Of a stretch of 64,000 nt of DNA, positions 1 through 9,082 are shown piece after piece. The DNA lies in contig CAIUPE010000141.1 of assembly GCA_903900975.1 (NCBI GenBank), positions 1 to 64,000 of the forward strand, read 5' to 3'. The notes under the pieces are model-generated. The model made no database searches. It was not told the origin of the DNA and saw only the letters and a program-made list of their open reading frames with translations. Both the position numbers and the translations under genes were made by a program. How positions within the stretch are numbered: the first letter of the stretch is position 1; each line of letters opens with the position of its first letter. The stretch comes from an uncultured Hyphomicrobiales bacterium. Lineage in GTDB: Bacteria > Pseudomonadota > Alphaproteobacteria > Rhizobiales > Beijerinckiaceae.

Positions 1-159
1 ATGACCGCGCGGCGATACGAGCCAGCCCTCAAAGCCTTCTTCGAAAAACTCGTCGCAACCGGAAAGCCAAAAATGGTCGCACTAACCGCTCTCATGCGAA
101 AAATTATCGTCATCGCAAATGCACGATTGAAAGAATTGAAACTTCAAACAACATGGTAG
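1..159 (+). CDS. IS110-family transposase, C-terminal end (partial)
   Basis: The frame is open from the window edge to a TAG at 157-159 and gives 52 residues. They read like the conserved tail of IS110/IS116/IS902 transposases (Transposase_20 domain): an 'LKAFFEKLVATGKPKMVALT' block followed by 'LMRKIIVIANA'. These enzymes are DEDD-type recombinases; the N-terminal catalytic part would lie to the left of the window. The ATG at base 1 is probably an internal Met. Only 11 bases separate its stop from the stop of the next gene on the other strand. The element's right end must therefore be very short, or this is a remnant. Family call by motif memory only. Confidence 0.75.
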   Translation: MTARRYEPALKAFFEKLVATGKPKMVALTALMRKIIVIANARLKELKLQTTW

Positions 160-170
160 ATGACGGAAGA

Positions 171-920
171 TTAAAAAGGCCGTCCGAAATCGGTAATTTT
201 CGGCTCTTTGCCTGAGAAATCAAAAATCCGTCCCGTTTCCATCCAGTCCGCTGCCGCCATTTTAGCGATATGCGGGGATAGCTCAGAGGGTTCGCGTAGC
301 GTCATCGGGTCTTCGCCCGGAACGGCCATAGCGCGCATATCGGTGCGGAGTGGACCGGGATCGACCATCATGACCTTTATTTTCGTCGAGGACGTTTCTT
401 GCGCATAGGTATGGCCAAGCGCCTCTAACGCCGCCTTGGACACGCTATAGCAGCCCCAATACGGCCGATGCTTCCAAGCCGCTGCTGAACTCATGAAAAC
501 CACTCGACCTGCTTCTGAGCGGGCGAGCAAGGGGTCAAGGATGCGGATCAGCCGCCAATTCGCCGTCACATTGACGGTCATCACATCATCCCAATCCTTA
601 GGCGTGACGTGACCGAGCGGCGAGATGGGCCCCAAAATAGCGCCATTGCCGAAGAAAACATCAAGCCTGCCGAAGCGCTCGTAAATCGCGGCACCAAGAC
701 GGTCGATGCCGTCCATATCTTTCAAATCAGCAGGAACCAGCGTTGCGCCATTTGTGGAGACGCCGCGGATCTCATCATCAAGTTCTTCTAAAGCGCCTTG
801 GGTGCGGGCAAGTGCGATGACATGCGCGCCTTGCTTGGCGAATTCGATCGCTGTGGCACGGCCAATGCCACGCGATGCGCCGGTGACGAGGGCGACCCGT
901 CCTTCAAGGATACCCGCCAT
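171..920 (-). CDS. SDR-family NAD(P)-dependent oxidoreductase
   Basis: A classical short-chain dehydrogenase/reductase of 249 aa, the usual length for the family. The nucleotide-binding motif TGASRGIG is at residues 13-20. The structural NNAG motif is the variant GNGA (91-94). The catalytic set is Ser near 144 and Y158-x3-K162. It is cytoplasmic, and no signal peptide is seen. It follows purF with a gap of only 2 bases, so it is probably the last gene of that operon, a position also held by an SDR in relatives. The substrate cannot be told from sequence. The C-terminus is intact although an insertion-sequence end lies 11 bases away. Confidence 0.9.
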   Translation of the reverse strand: MAGILEGRVALVTGASRGIGRATAIEFAKQGAHVIALARTQGALEELDDEIRGVSTNGATLVPADLKDMDGIDRLGAAIYERFGRLDVFFGNGAILGPISPLGHVTPKDWDDVMTVNVTANWRLIRILDPLLARSEAGRVVFMSSAAAWKHRPYWGCYSVSKAALEALGHTYAQETSSTKIKVMMVDPGPLRTDMRAMAVPGEDPMTLREPSELSPHIAKMAAADWMETGRIFDFSGKEPKITDFGRPF

Positions 921-922
921 GA

Positions 923-2377
923 TTAGCCAGCCTCAGCAAGAAGCGAGAGTTGACGAGGCGACTCGCCCGATTGATCGGTAAGTCCCGTCGGATAATCGCC
1001 GGTAAAGCAATGATCGGTGAATTGCGGCTGGGATTCGCGGCGGCCATTTTCACCCATGGCGCGGTAAATGCCATCAATCGAGAGAAAGGCCAGCGAATCG
1101 CAGCCGATAAAATTCCGCATCTCGTCGAGCGTATGGGTCGCAGCCAAGAGATTATCGCGCTGCGGCGTATCAATGCCGTAAAAATCAGGGAACTTGATGG
1201 GCGGGCTTGAAATGCGGAAATGGACTTCGCTCGCGCCTGCGTCCCGCATCATCTGCACGATCTTGATCGAGGTGGTACCACGCACAATCGAATCATCGAT
1301 CAAAACAATCCGCTTGCCTTCAACGACAGCGCGGTTGGCCGAGTGCTTCATTCGGACGCCGAATTCACGGATCGATTGGGTGGGTTGAATGAAAGTGCGC
1401 CCAACATAATGGTTACGGATGATCCCGAGCTCATAGGGAATGCCGGAGGCTTGTGCGAAGCCCAACGCGGCAGGTACGCCGGAATCAGGAACAGGGATCA
1501 CAACATCGGCAGCGACAGCACTTTCAGCCGCCAATTGTGCACCCATAGCTTTGCGCACGGCATAAACCGATTTGCCATGCACGATCGAATCGGGACGAGC
1601 GAAATAGACATATTCGAAGATGCAGGGGCGAGCGGGTAAAACACCGAACGGCTTGATCGACTCAATGCCGGTTTCGCTGATGATGACGACTTCGCCATTC
1701 TCGACATCGCGCACAAACCGCGCGCCTATAATATCAAGCGCACAGGTCTCAGAGGCCAGAATAAAGCAGCCATCGAGTTCACCAATGACCAAAGGACGAA
1801 TGCCGAGCGGATCGCGCGCGCCAACAAGTTTCTTGTTGGTCAGGCCAACGAAAGAGTAGGCGCCTTCAAGTTCTTTAATGGCGTCGATAAACCGATCCAC
1901 AAATTTAGGCCGTGTGCTGCGGGCCACCAGATGCAGTACCACTTCGGTGTCGCTGGTGGACTGATAGATCGCTCCCGAGCGGATCAATTGCCGGCGAAGC
2001 GTGATGCCATTTGTGATGTTGCCATTATGCGCTACGGCAAAGCCGCCTCCATCAAGTTCGGCAAACAAAGGCTGCACATTGCGCAAAATCGTCTCGCCGG
2101 TGGTAGAATAGCGCGTATGGCCGATCGCCGCGTTGCCGCGTAGACGCTCTATGACCGCGCGCTCCGAAAAATTATCGCCCACTAAGCCCATGCGGCGTTC
2201 GGAATGAAAGCGTTTGCCGTCAAAGCTGACGATACCCGCCGCTTCCTGTCCGCGATGTTGCAAAGCGTGGAGCCCAAGCGCTGTGATGGCGGCCGCTTCA
2301 GGATGGCCAAAAATGCCGAAAACACCGCATTCTTCTTTCAGGCGATCGGCATCGAGATCAAACAGCTCATCCGTCAT
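923..2377 (-). CDS. purF: Amidophosphoribosyltransferase
   Basis: First committed step of purine synthesis: PRPP plus glutamine gives phosphoribosylamine. I place the start at the ATG at 2377 (484 aa) because GGAG lies 8 bases upstream; an in-frame start 30 bases earlier has no better signal. Removing a 16-residue propeptide would expose the catalytic Cys17 of the class II glutaminase domain (CGVFGI). The phosphoribosyltransferase domain carries the PRPP loop VLIDDSIVRGTTS near residues 358-370. Two of the four Cys that bind the 4Fe-4S cluster in Bacillus PurF are absent: 'PDFYGID' has Asp and 'TDHCFTG' has only the last Cys. An iron-sulfur cluster is therefore unlikely. Confidence 0.97.
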   Translation of the reverse strand: MTDELFDLDADRLKEECGVFGIFGHPEAAAITALGLHALQHRGQEAAGIVSFDGKRFHSERRMGLVGDNFSERAVIERLRGNAAIGHTRYSTTGETILRNVQPLFAELDGGGFAVAHNGNITNGITLRRQLIRSGAIYQSTSDTEVVLHLVARSTRPKFVDRFIDAIKELEGAYSFVGLTNKKLVGARDPLGIRPLVIGELDGCFILASETCALDIIGARFVRDVENGEVVIISETGIESIKPFGVLPARPCIFEYVYFARPDSIVHGKSVYAVRKAMGAQLAAESAVAADVVIPVPDSGVPAALGFAQASGIPYELGIIRNHYVGRTFIQPTQSIREFGVRMKHSANRAVVEGKRIVLIDDSIVRGTTSIKIVQMMRDAGASEVHFRISSPPIKFPDFYGIDTPQRDNLLAATHTLDEMRNFIGCDSLAFLSIDGIYRAMGENGRRESQPQFTDHCFTGDYPTGLTDQSGESPRQLSLLAEAG

Positions 2378-2467
2378 TGCACTTACTCCGCCTGCGTCAG
2401 GGCACATATGCGCCTGTCGTCGGCCAAATTCAATGGAAACAGGTGACCGTCAACAAGGTTGACGGGT

Positions 2468-3040
2468 TCACGGCGTTTTGGGTGGTGTTGTCGCATCGCC
2501 CGCGGAACTATCCGTTCCCGCAGCCTTGGCCTTTAATTTGTCGAGAAAGCCGGGATCAGACGGCAGCAGCGCGATGATTTGGTCGCCGGATTCTTTTAAT
2601 ATAGGGCGAAATTTCGCATCACGGATCCAATCCGGATATTGGTTGACGCCGACAAGCTTGTCGAAAAACAAAAAGGCAATGGCTGCAATCAGAAAACCAC
2701 GCGCAGCCCCGAAGAGAAAGCCCAAGGTGCGATCCAGCGTTCCGATGCTGGAATCCAGAATAACATCCGAAATTTTGACCGTGATCATCGTGGCGATAAT
2801 GAGAACGCCGAGGAAGAGCAGTGCAATGGATGCCGCAATCGCAACCTGATGGTTGGCGATGTGCGGTTCAAGAAAAACCAACACGCGGGGATGGAAGATA
2901 TAGGCTGCGATAGCCGCCGCTACCCACGATCCGATGGCCAAGATCTCGCGGGCAAATCCGCGTACGGAGGCCAGAAGACCTGAAATCAAAACGATACCGA
3001 TGACCATGAGATCAAGAAGACTTACCGGGAGATTACTCAT
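2468..3040 (-). CDS. cvpA: CvpA family membrane protein
   Basis: A 190-aa protein with about four hydrophobic segments in the first 130 residues and a polar, Ala/Pro/Thr-rich tail. The N-terminus (LLDLMVIGIVLISGLLASVRGF) and the following Arg-rich loop match the CvpA/colicin V production family of inner-membrane proteins. Some CvpA proteins are needed for envelope stress tolerance, but the molecular role is not settled. It sits between radA and purF, as in many proteobacteria where cvpA precedes purF, and is probably co-transcribed with purF. A 60-90 base gap separates it from purF. Confidence 0.88.
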   Translation of the reverse strand: MSNLPVSLLDLMVIGIVLISGLLASVRGFAREILAIGSWVAAAIAAYIFHPRVLVFLEPHIANHQVAIAASIALLFLGVLIIATMITVKISDVILDSSIGTLDRTLGFLFGAARGFLIAAIAFLFFDKLVGVNQYPDWIRDAKFRPILKESGDQIIALLPSDPGFLDKLKAKAAGTDSSAGDATTPPKTP

Positions 3041-3141
3041 GAAGGTTGGATCCGTCCTTGAAGAAATTTGGCTTCAACCCAGCCAAGGCGTTTGGCCGCT
3101 TATAATGGCAGCTGCTTGTGTCGTCACGTCCCTTTGATTGC

Positions 3142-4536
3142 CTAGTTTTCCGAATGACGCTTTGGTCCACCGAGAATTGCAGCCACAAGGTCGGCAACAT
3201 CGCCCATGGGATAAGTTTTGAGCGTTGTTTTGCCCACAGCATCCAATCCCGCGCGGGGAATGACCGCCGAGGCAAAGCCGAGTTTTGCTGATTCTTTCAG
3301 GCGTGCCGAAATTTGGCCGATAGGACGCAAGGCACCGGTTAAGCCGATTTCGCCCATGAAGACACGATCAGGACGTAACGCATGGCCCGAGAAGGACGAG
3401 ACAAGAGCAGCGGCAGCGGCAAGATCGGCGGCGGGCTCATTCACCTTCAACCCGCCTGCCACGTTGAGATAGACATCATGGCTACCGAGTTTAAGCCCGC
3501 CATGGGCTTCGAGCACCGCAATCACCATGGACAGACGGCTTGGATCCCAGCCGACCACGGCGCGGCGTGGCGTGCCGAGCGAGGAGGGGGCGACGAGAGC
3601 CTGAAACTCAAGCAACATCGGCCGGGTGCCTTCCATGCCCGCAAACACGGCGGTGCCGGGGGAGGTGGTGTCGCGGCCTTCAAGAAACAGCGCAGACGGA
3701 TTGGGGACCTGTTTCAATCCCAAACCGGTCATTTCAAATACGCCGATTTCATCGGTCGGGCCAAAGCGGTTCTTAGCTGCACGAAGAATTCGGAAATGAT
3801 GCGCGCCGTCGCCTTCAAAAGAAGCGACCGCATCAACCATATGTTCCACAACACGAGGGCCAGCGATCTGGCCGTCTTTGGTGACGTGGCCGACCAGAAT
3901 AACGCTCGCGCCGCTGGTTTTGGCATAGCGGATCAAAGCTTGCGCCGAGCCGCGCACTTGCGTGACCGTACCGGGAGCCGACTCGATGCTTTCCGACCAC
4001 ATGGTCTGGATCGAATCGATGATGACCAGCGACGGGGCGGGGCCTTTGGTAAGGGTGGCGATAATATCTTCGACATTGGTTTCGGCGGCCAATTCGACGG
4101 GGGCTTTGGAAAGGCCAAGACGGTCGGCGCGAAGCCGCACTTGGCCGGTCGCTTCTTCGCCCGAAATATAGACGACGCGCTCGCCATTCATCGCCAATGC
4201 GGCGGAGGCTTGCATCAGCAAAGTGGATTTACCGATACCGGGATCGCCACCAATCAGGATAACGGAGCCCGGCACAAAGCCGCCGCCGGTGACGCGGTCG
4301 AGCTCGTCAATACCACTGGCGACGCGGGGGGATTCAGGCGAGTCGCCAATCAAGCCTTCAAGCGGAAAGATGCGGCCTTTTTTGCCGCGAGGTGCTGCAA
4401 TGCCGCCGGGAAGCGGGGCAACGGCTGCTTCTTCCGCAATCGTGCTCCAACTGCCACACGAATCGCAGCGGCCCTGCCAGCGGGTATAGACCGTGCCGCA
4501 ATTCTGGCAGGCAAAGCTTTTCGTTGGTTTGGCCAT
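3142..4536 (-). CDS. radA: DNA repair protein RadA
   Basis: RadA/Sms is a hexameric ATPase that helps process recombination intermediates and branch migration. At 464 aa it is full length. A four-cysteine zinc finger (C10, C13, C24, C27) comes first, then Walker A GGDPGIGKS at 96-104. The RadA signature KNRFG lies near residue 255, and a Lon-protease-like C-terminal domain contains the 'HDVYLNVAGGLKVNEPAADLAAA' region. The start ATG shares one base with the TAA of alr (TAATG), which suggests translational coupling. The cvpA gene follows after about 100 bases. Confidence 0.97.
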   Translation of the reverse strand: MAKPTKSFACQNCGTVYTRWQGRCDSCGSWSTIAEEAAVAPLPGGIAAPRGKKGRIFPLEGLIGDSPESPRVASGIDELDRVTGGGFVPGSVILIGGDPGIGKSTLLMQASAALAMNGERVVYISGEEATGQVRLRADRLGLSKAPVELAAETNVEDIIATLTKGPAPSLVIIDSIQTMWSESIESAPGTVTQVRGSAQALIRYAKTSGASVILVGHVTKDGQIAGPRVVEHMVDAVASFEGDGAHHFRILRAAKNRFGPTDEIGVFEMTGLGLKQVPNPSALFLEGRDTTSPGTAVFAGMEGTRPMLLEFQALVAPSSLGTPRRAVVGWDPSRLSMVIAVLEAHGGLKLGSHDVYLNVAGGLKVNEPAADLAAAAALVSSFSGHALRPDRVFMGEIGLTGALRPIGQISARLKESAKLGFASAVIPRAGLDAVGKTTLKTYPMGDVADLVAAILGGPKRHSEN

Positions 4537-5687
4537 TACGCATCCGATCCGTCGATCACAAGGCGCTCAAAGCGAGACCCTAGCGAGACGAGAATGTCAT
4601 AGCCGATGGTTCCTGCGCTGTCGCCTACCGCGTCGATGGTAAGCTCATCGCCAATAATCGTCGCGAGCGCGCCGCGGTGGACAGCATCTTCGGGCGCGTC
4701 CGTTGCATCGACAATGAGCAGATCCATCGAGACGCGGCCCAGCATGGCGCATTTAACACCGCCGATCAGCACATGGCCGCCTATCTTGGCGTCGGTGCTC
4801 TCGGAACCGCGTGGCAGGCCATCGGCATAACCAAGCGAGAGAGTGGCTAAACGGGTCGGGCGCTTGGCCGTCCAGAAGCTGCCATAGCCAACGGCCTTGC
4901 CTGTCTCAATGGTGCGGGTCTGGATAATGGGCGATTCGAGACGCACCACAGCGCGCATCGGGTTGACGTCGCTCGACCACAAAGGATGGCCGCCATAAAG
5001 CGCGTAGCCGGGGCGTACGAGGTCGTAAAGGCTATCGGTGCGTAGAAATATTCCTGATGAATTGCAGAGGCTTGCAGGAATATCTTTAAACAGCGTGCGA
5101 AGATTTCTAAACGCCGCGCATTGGCGCGCGGTGGTAGCTGAGCCCTCAATTTCCGCCTCGACAAAATGGCTCATGATCAGCCGGAGCGGGAAGCCGAGGG
5201 TGCCCTCATGATGTGCTCTCGCCAAGGCTACGCCATCGGACGGGGCAAGACCCAGACGGTTGAGGCCGGTGTCAAAATGAAGCGCTGCGGGTTGAGCTTC
5301 CGGATGGCTGGCCACAAAGCTGCGCCAATCTTCAATCTCCGGCAGCGAGCCTAAACCCGGTATCAGGCGATGCGTGAGATAGGCGGGGCCGGTATCGGGT
5401 AGAAACCCGTTGAGAACGAAAATCTCCGCATCCGTCGTGAGTGCCCGAACGCGGGCGGCTTCCGAGAGATGAGCCACAAAGAAATGACGGCATCCGGCTT
5501 TAAGCAAAGCAGGGATCACCGTTTCGATGCCGAGCCCATAGGCATTGGCTTTCACAACTGCGCCTGTGGAAGCAGACCCTGCTTTATTGGCCAACAGCCG
5601 CCAATTATGGCGGATCGCTGCGAGATCAATCGTCAATCGGCTGCTGTTTGAACCTGTATGGGCTTGGCTCACTTGGCTAGCAACCAT
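4536..5687 (-). CDS. alr: Alanine racemase
   Basis: PLP enzyme that makes D-alanine for peptidoglycan. The PLP lysine is in VVKANAYGLG (about residue 46) and the catalytic tyrosine in SLGYADGLPR, in the order of the family (N-terminal TIM barrel, C-terminal beta domain). I chose the ATG at 5687, which is 4 bases after the dnaB stop and gives 383 aa. An earlier in-frame ATG at 5720 would overlap dnaB by 29 bases and add 11 residues with no family resemblance. The 3' end overlaps the radA start by one base. The order dnaB-alr-radA is standard in this group. Confidence 0.95.
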   Translation of the reverse strand: MVASQVSQAHTGSNSSRLTIDLAAIRHNWRLLANKAGSASTGAVVKANAYGLGIETVIPALLKAGCRHFFVAHLSEAARVRALTTDAEIFVLNGFLPDTGPAYLTHRLIPGLGSLPEIEDWRSFVASHPEAQPAALHFDTGLNRLGLAPSDGVALARAHHEGTLGFPLRLIMSHFVEAEIEGSATTARQCAAFRNLRTLFKDIPASLCNSSGIFLRTDSLYDLVRPGYALYGGHPLWSSDVNPMRAVVRLESPIIQTRTIETGKAVGYGSFWTAKRPTRLATLSLGYADGLPRGSESTDAKIGGHVLIGGVKCAMLGRVSMDLLIVDATDAPEDAVHRGALATIIGDELTIDAVGDSAGTIGYDILVSLGSRFERLVIDGSDA

Positions 5688-5691
5688 CCCG

Positions 5692-7176
5692 TTACATGCG
5701 CTCCGGCAGGCGATCTTCACCGATGAGATTGGAGAAGCGCGTCAATTCAGCCTCGAATTGCAGCATAACCGTGCCGGTAGGCCCGTGGCGCTGCTTGCCG
5801 ATGATGACTTCGGCCTTGCCGTGGATCAGCTCCATCTCGCTCTGCCATTTGAAATATTCCTCGGTGCCCATACGAGGCTCCTTGGTCTTGAGGTAATATT
5901 CCTCGCGATACACGAAAAGCACGATATCGGCATCCTGCTCGATCGAGCCCGATTCGCGAAGATCGGAGAGCTGCGGGCGCTTATCGTCGCGTTGTTCAAC
6001 CTGACGCGAGAGCTGCGAGAGCGCCACAACCGGAACGCTGAGTTCCTTGGCGAGCGATTTCAGGCCTGTCGTGATTTCAGTTAGTTCTTGAACCCGGTTT
6101 TCGCCCTTTTTCGAGGAACCCGATAGAAGCTGCAAATAGTCGACGACCAGAACATCCAGACCCTTTTGCCGCTTTAAGCGGCGGGCGCGGGCGGTGAGCT
6201 GCGCAATCGAGATACCGCCCGTTTGATCGATATAGAACGGAATACGTTCCATCTCGCGCGCGGCATCCGCGATCTTCATGAATTCGTTTTCTTGGATCTC
6301 GCCGCGGCGGATCTTGTAGGAGGCCACGCCCGATTGCTCGGCGATGATACGGGTGGCGAGCTGTTCCGCCGACATTTCGAGCGAGAAGAAACCGACAATG
6401 CCGCCGTCGAGCCGCTTGACCGTACCATCTGGATTTTTCTCGTGCGAATAGGCTTTGGCGATGTTGAACGCGATATTGGTCGCAAGCGCGGTTTTACCCA
6501 TGCCTGGACGACCGGCGACGATGACAAGATCGGAGGATTGTAGACCGCCAAGCATTTTATCGAGATCGGACATACCGGTGGAAATACCCGAGAGCTTGCG
6601 GTCGCGCTTATAGGCTTCGGCTGCCAGATCAACCGCAGTTTTGAGCGCTGCAGAGAAGCTCTGGAAGCCGCCGTCATAGCGGCCCGATTCGGCCAATTCG
6701 TAGAGGCGGCGCTCGGCTTCCTCGATCTGTTTACGGGGATGGTCATCGACCGGCGCGTCAAACGCCACATTGACCATATCCTCGCCAATCGTGATCAGTT
6801 GGCGGCGCATGGCCAAATCATAGATTGTGCGGCCATAGGCTTCCGCATTGATGACGGTGGTGGCCTCAGCCGCAAGACGAGCGAGATATTGCGGCACCGT
6901 CATGCCGCCTAAATCCTGATCGCCGACGAATGATTTGAGCGTGACAGGGGTAGCCAGTTTGCCTGCGCGGATCAGCGATTGGGTGATGTCGTAAATGCGG
7001 CGGTGGATTTCCTCGGCAAAATGCGCGGCCTCGAGAAAATCCGACACACGGAAATAGGCGTCATTGTTGACGAGAATAGCACCAAGCAATGCCTGCTCCG
7101 CTTCCACATTGTGGGGAGGAACGCGGTATTGCGTTTCGATTTCAGCTAAGCGGGCGAGGGATTGAGCGAGGGCCAT
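5692..7176 (-). CDS. dnaB: Replicative DNA helicase DnaB
   Basis: Hexameric helicase of the replication fork. The 494 residues show the N-terminal DnaB domain, which starts near 'RVPPHNVEAEQALLGAILVN' and binds primase. A RecA-like domain follows with Walker A GRPGMGKTAL (about 221-230) and the Walker B-like VVDYLQLL; downstream are RVQE and the arginine-rich 'RRLKRQKG' segment. No intein is seen. It starts about 200 bases from the rplI stop, in a gap holding the rplI terminator and a perfect DnaA box, so it probably has its own promoter. Confidence 0.97.
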   Translation of the reverse strand: MALAQSLARLAEIETQYRVPPHNVEAEQALLGAILVNNDAYFRVSDFLEAAHFAEEIHRRIYDITQSLIRAGKLATPVTLKSFVGDQDLGGMTVPQYLARLAAEATTVINAEAYGRTIYDLAMRRQLITIGEDMVNVAFDAPVDDHPRKQIEEAERRLYELAESGRYDGGFQSFSAALKTAVDLAAEAYKRDRKLSGISTGMSDLDKMLGGLQSSDLVIVAGRPGMGKTALATNIAFNIAKAYSHEKNPDGTVKRLDGGIVGFFSLEMSAEQLATRIIAEQSGVASYKIRRGEIQENEFMKIADAAREMERIPFYIDQTGGISIAQLTARARRLKRQKGLDVLVVDYLQLLSGSSKKGENRVQELTEITTGLKSLAKELSVPVVALSQLSRQVEQRDDKRPQLSDLRESGSIEQDADIVLFVYREEYYLKTKEPRMGTEEYFKWQSEMELIHGKAEVIIGKQRHGPTGTVMLQFEAELTRFSNLIGEDRLPERM

Positions 7177-7252
7177 GATCGTGTCCAGTGTCGGTCCCGA
7201 ACAGATAGACGCATGTTGCGCGTGATTCGGCCTTCATTTTATCCCATGCCCG

Positions 7253-7261
7253 TTATCCACA
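7253..7261 (+). promoter_or_regulatory. DnaA box upstream of dnaB
   Basis: TTATCCACA matches the consensus DnaA box exactly and lies 77 bases upstream of the dnaB start codon, between the rplI terminator and dnaB. A weaker copy, TTATCCCAT, starts about 14 bases nearer to dnaB. The placement fits DnaA control of dnaB transcription; binding itself is inferred. Confidence 0.55.
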
Positions 7262-7324
7262 ATGCCCACAGGGGCGATAAAATTCTAATCTTGTGCTTGA
7301 CAGGAAATCACTTGCATCTCGGAT

Positions 7325-7356
7325 AAAAAAAGGCCCAGCGAAATGCTGGGCCTTTT
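7325..7356 (-). terminator. Rho-independent terminator after rplI
   Basis: Read on the minus strand this is a 9-bp GC-rich perfect stem (AGGCCCAGC with GCTGGGCCT), a 5-base loop and then a run of seven T. It lies 24 bases beyond the rplI stop and should end the rpsF-rpsR-DUF2232-rplI transcript before dnaB. Confidence 0.9.
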
Positions 7357-7379
7357 CCGTTAGGGATAGCAGAAGAGGA

Positions 7380-7940
7380 TTAGTCCTCGCCGCCGGCCTC
7401 AGCCAAAGCCGCGCCAACCTCAAGACCGAGATCGTCAAGGTTAAGCTCTTCGCGCACAACAGCGCTTTCACCGCGCGACTGACGCTCAGCCTCTTCAGGG
7501 CTACGGGCGACGTTGATGTGGATTTTCACATCGACTTCCGGGTGCAGGTGCAACGGAATGGCATGCAGACCAATCGTCTTGATCGGGGTGTTCAGAACAA
7601 CCTGATTACGATCGATCGAGAAGCCGCCTGCGGTGATGGCTTCCGAAATGTCGCGGGCCGCCACCGAACCGTAGAGCTGACCCATTTCACCAGCCTGACG
7701 GATGATGACAAATTTTTGGCCGTCTAGCTTCTCGGCGACTGCCGCCGCTTCCGCCTTTGCGGCAAGGTTGCGGGCTTCGAGCTGCGCGCGTTGGGTTTCA
7801 AAATGGGCGAGGTTCGCCTTGGTCGCGCGCAATGCTTTGTGCCGTGGCAACAGGAAGTTACGGGCATAACCGTCTTTCACGCGGACGACTTCGCCCATCT
7901 GGCCGAGATTTGGAACGCGTTCGAGCAAAACAACTTGCAT
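7380..7940 (-). CDS. rplI: 50S ribosomal protein L9
   Basis: The N-terminal domain has the L9 signature ([19 protein letters not shown], then [12 protein letters not shown]), which binds 23S rRNA. A long connecting helix rich in Ala/Glu/Lys and the C-terminal domain follow. At 186 aa it is longer than the roughly 150 aa of E. coli L9 because of an acidic tail, as is usual in alphaproteobacteria. AAGGAG stands 7 bases before the ATG. It is the last gene of the rpsF operon and is followed by a strong terminator. Confidence 0.97.
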   Translation of the reverse strand: MQVVLLERVPNLGQMGEVVRVKDGYARNFLLPRHKALRATKANLAHFETQRAQLEARNLAAKAEAAAVAEKLDGQKFVIIRQAGEMGQLYGSVAARDISEAITAGGFSIDRNQVVLNTPIKTIGLHAIPLHLHPEVDVKIHINVARSPEEAERQSRGESAVVREELNLDDLGLEVGAALAEAGGED

Positions 7941-7977
7941 GGTAGTCTCCTTAAGGTGGGGGTAGAGTGGAAATTAT

Positions 7978-8943
7978 TCAGGGTGAACGGCTTTCGACCG
8001 CCGGAAGGCGGGAACGAAAATTGAACCAGACATCGGCCATGCCAAGAACAGCAAAGCCCAAAATGGGCCAGCCGGGCAAAAGCACGAAGACGCTGTAAAT
8101 CATGAAGAGGATCGCGCGGCGCGATTTGATTGGCCGCGTGACGTTGTGAAGAACGGCTAAGCCCTGCAGACAAAAAGCAATCAGCAGGGCGGCAAAGCCA
8201 ATACGACCGAACAGACCGGCAAAATCAGACGCGGTAGCGGTCAGCATCAGGCAAAGGAGGAAAACGGGTAGCGCGATTTTAGGCAAAGCAAGGGTTGCAA
8301 GATCGGGCCAAGGGCGTGGCAAGCGGCCTGAGGCGCGCACAATCCGTGCTGCGATATACAACAGCAAAACCGAAAGAGCGACGCTGATGGCAGCGCTTAC
8401 AGGGCCTGCCAAAAGAGCCATGAAATGGGCGATGGAGGTTACCGTGCTGGCTTGATCGCCGGCAGCCAAATTGCCAAACAAAGCTGGCTCAAGCGCGATC
8501 ATTTCGCTGATCAGCTCTTCGAACGAGGCAACAAAGGAAGCGTAATCGCTGCCCAGCATCAGCGCGCCGACAAAGGTCAGGGTAACGGCGAGGGCCACAT
8601 TCCACATCAGCAAACGGCCAAGCGGATACCATTCCGTTTTGGCTGGATCGTCGGAAGGTCGCGCCAATAAAGCGAGGTATCCCAAGAACCACGACGGAAA
8701 GCCGATGGAAATGCCGTGAACAAGCCCCGCTAAAGGCGAGAAAGCCAAAGAAGTGAAAATCGAAGCGACAAGCGCGGCAATAAAGCCCGCTTGATGGGTA
8801 AAGCCCAGTGTCGCGATCAAAATAGGGAGGGGTGCAACCAGATAGAGCGGAAAAGCCAGCGGCGATGACGTCGCGATGACAGAGAATAACAGCGCCGAAA
8901 CGGCACCACATCCTGCTCCAAAGGCATAATTGCGCATATTCAT
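7978..8943 (-). CDS. DUF2232 family multi-pass membrane protein
   Basis: A 321-aa protein, hydrophobic almost throughout, with about eight predicted membrane segments and short charged loops. It resembles the DUF2232 family of inner-membrane proteins, found in alphaproteobacteria precisely between rpsR and rplI. No catalytic motif is visible. Related families include YybS-like proteins and S components of ECF transporters, so transport or envelope assembly is possible but unproven. Its place between two ribosomal genes, about 140 bases after rpsR and 37 before rplI, argues for co-expression with the ribosomal operon. Confidence 0.8.
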   Translation of the reverse strand: MNMRNYAFGAGCGAVSALLFSVIATSSPLAFPLYLVAPLPILIATLGFTHQAGFIAALVASIFTSLAFSPLAGLVHGISIGFPSWFLGYLALLARPSDDPAKTEWYPLGRLLMWNVALAVTLTFVGALMLGSDYASFVASFEELISEMIALEPALFGNLAAGDQASTVTSIAHFMALLAGPVSAAISVALSVLLLYIAARIVRASGRLPRPWPDLATLALPKIALPVFLLCLMLTATASDFAGLFGRIGFAALLIAFCLQGLAVLHNVTRPIKSRRAILFMIYSVFVLLPGWPILGFAVLGMADVWFNFRSRLPAVESRSP

Positions 8944-9082
8944 GTCGAGCTGTCCCGCAATCCCGTTCTAGGGGCGGTTAGAGATGGAAGGCCATCCCAA
9001 CCAAGCCGGACCAAAAGCGATCCGGATGACGAAAGTCTTCCCGAGAGCGTGAAAGCCCTCGGGAAGGAAGAGGTTTAACCGA

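Noticed and set aside
3382-4602. A 406-codon open frame on the plus strand opposite radA
   Set aside because: It lies wholly against a full-length radA with intact motifs; its translation is Ala/Gly/Arg-rich with no family resemblance. Codon-bias shadow.
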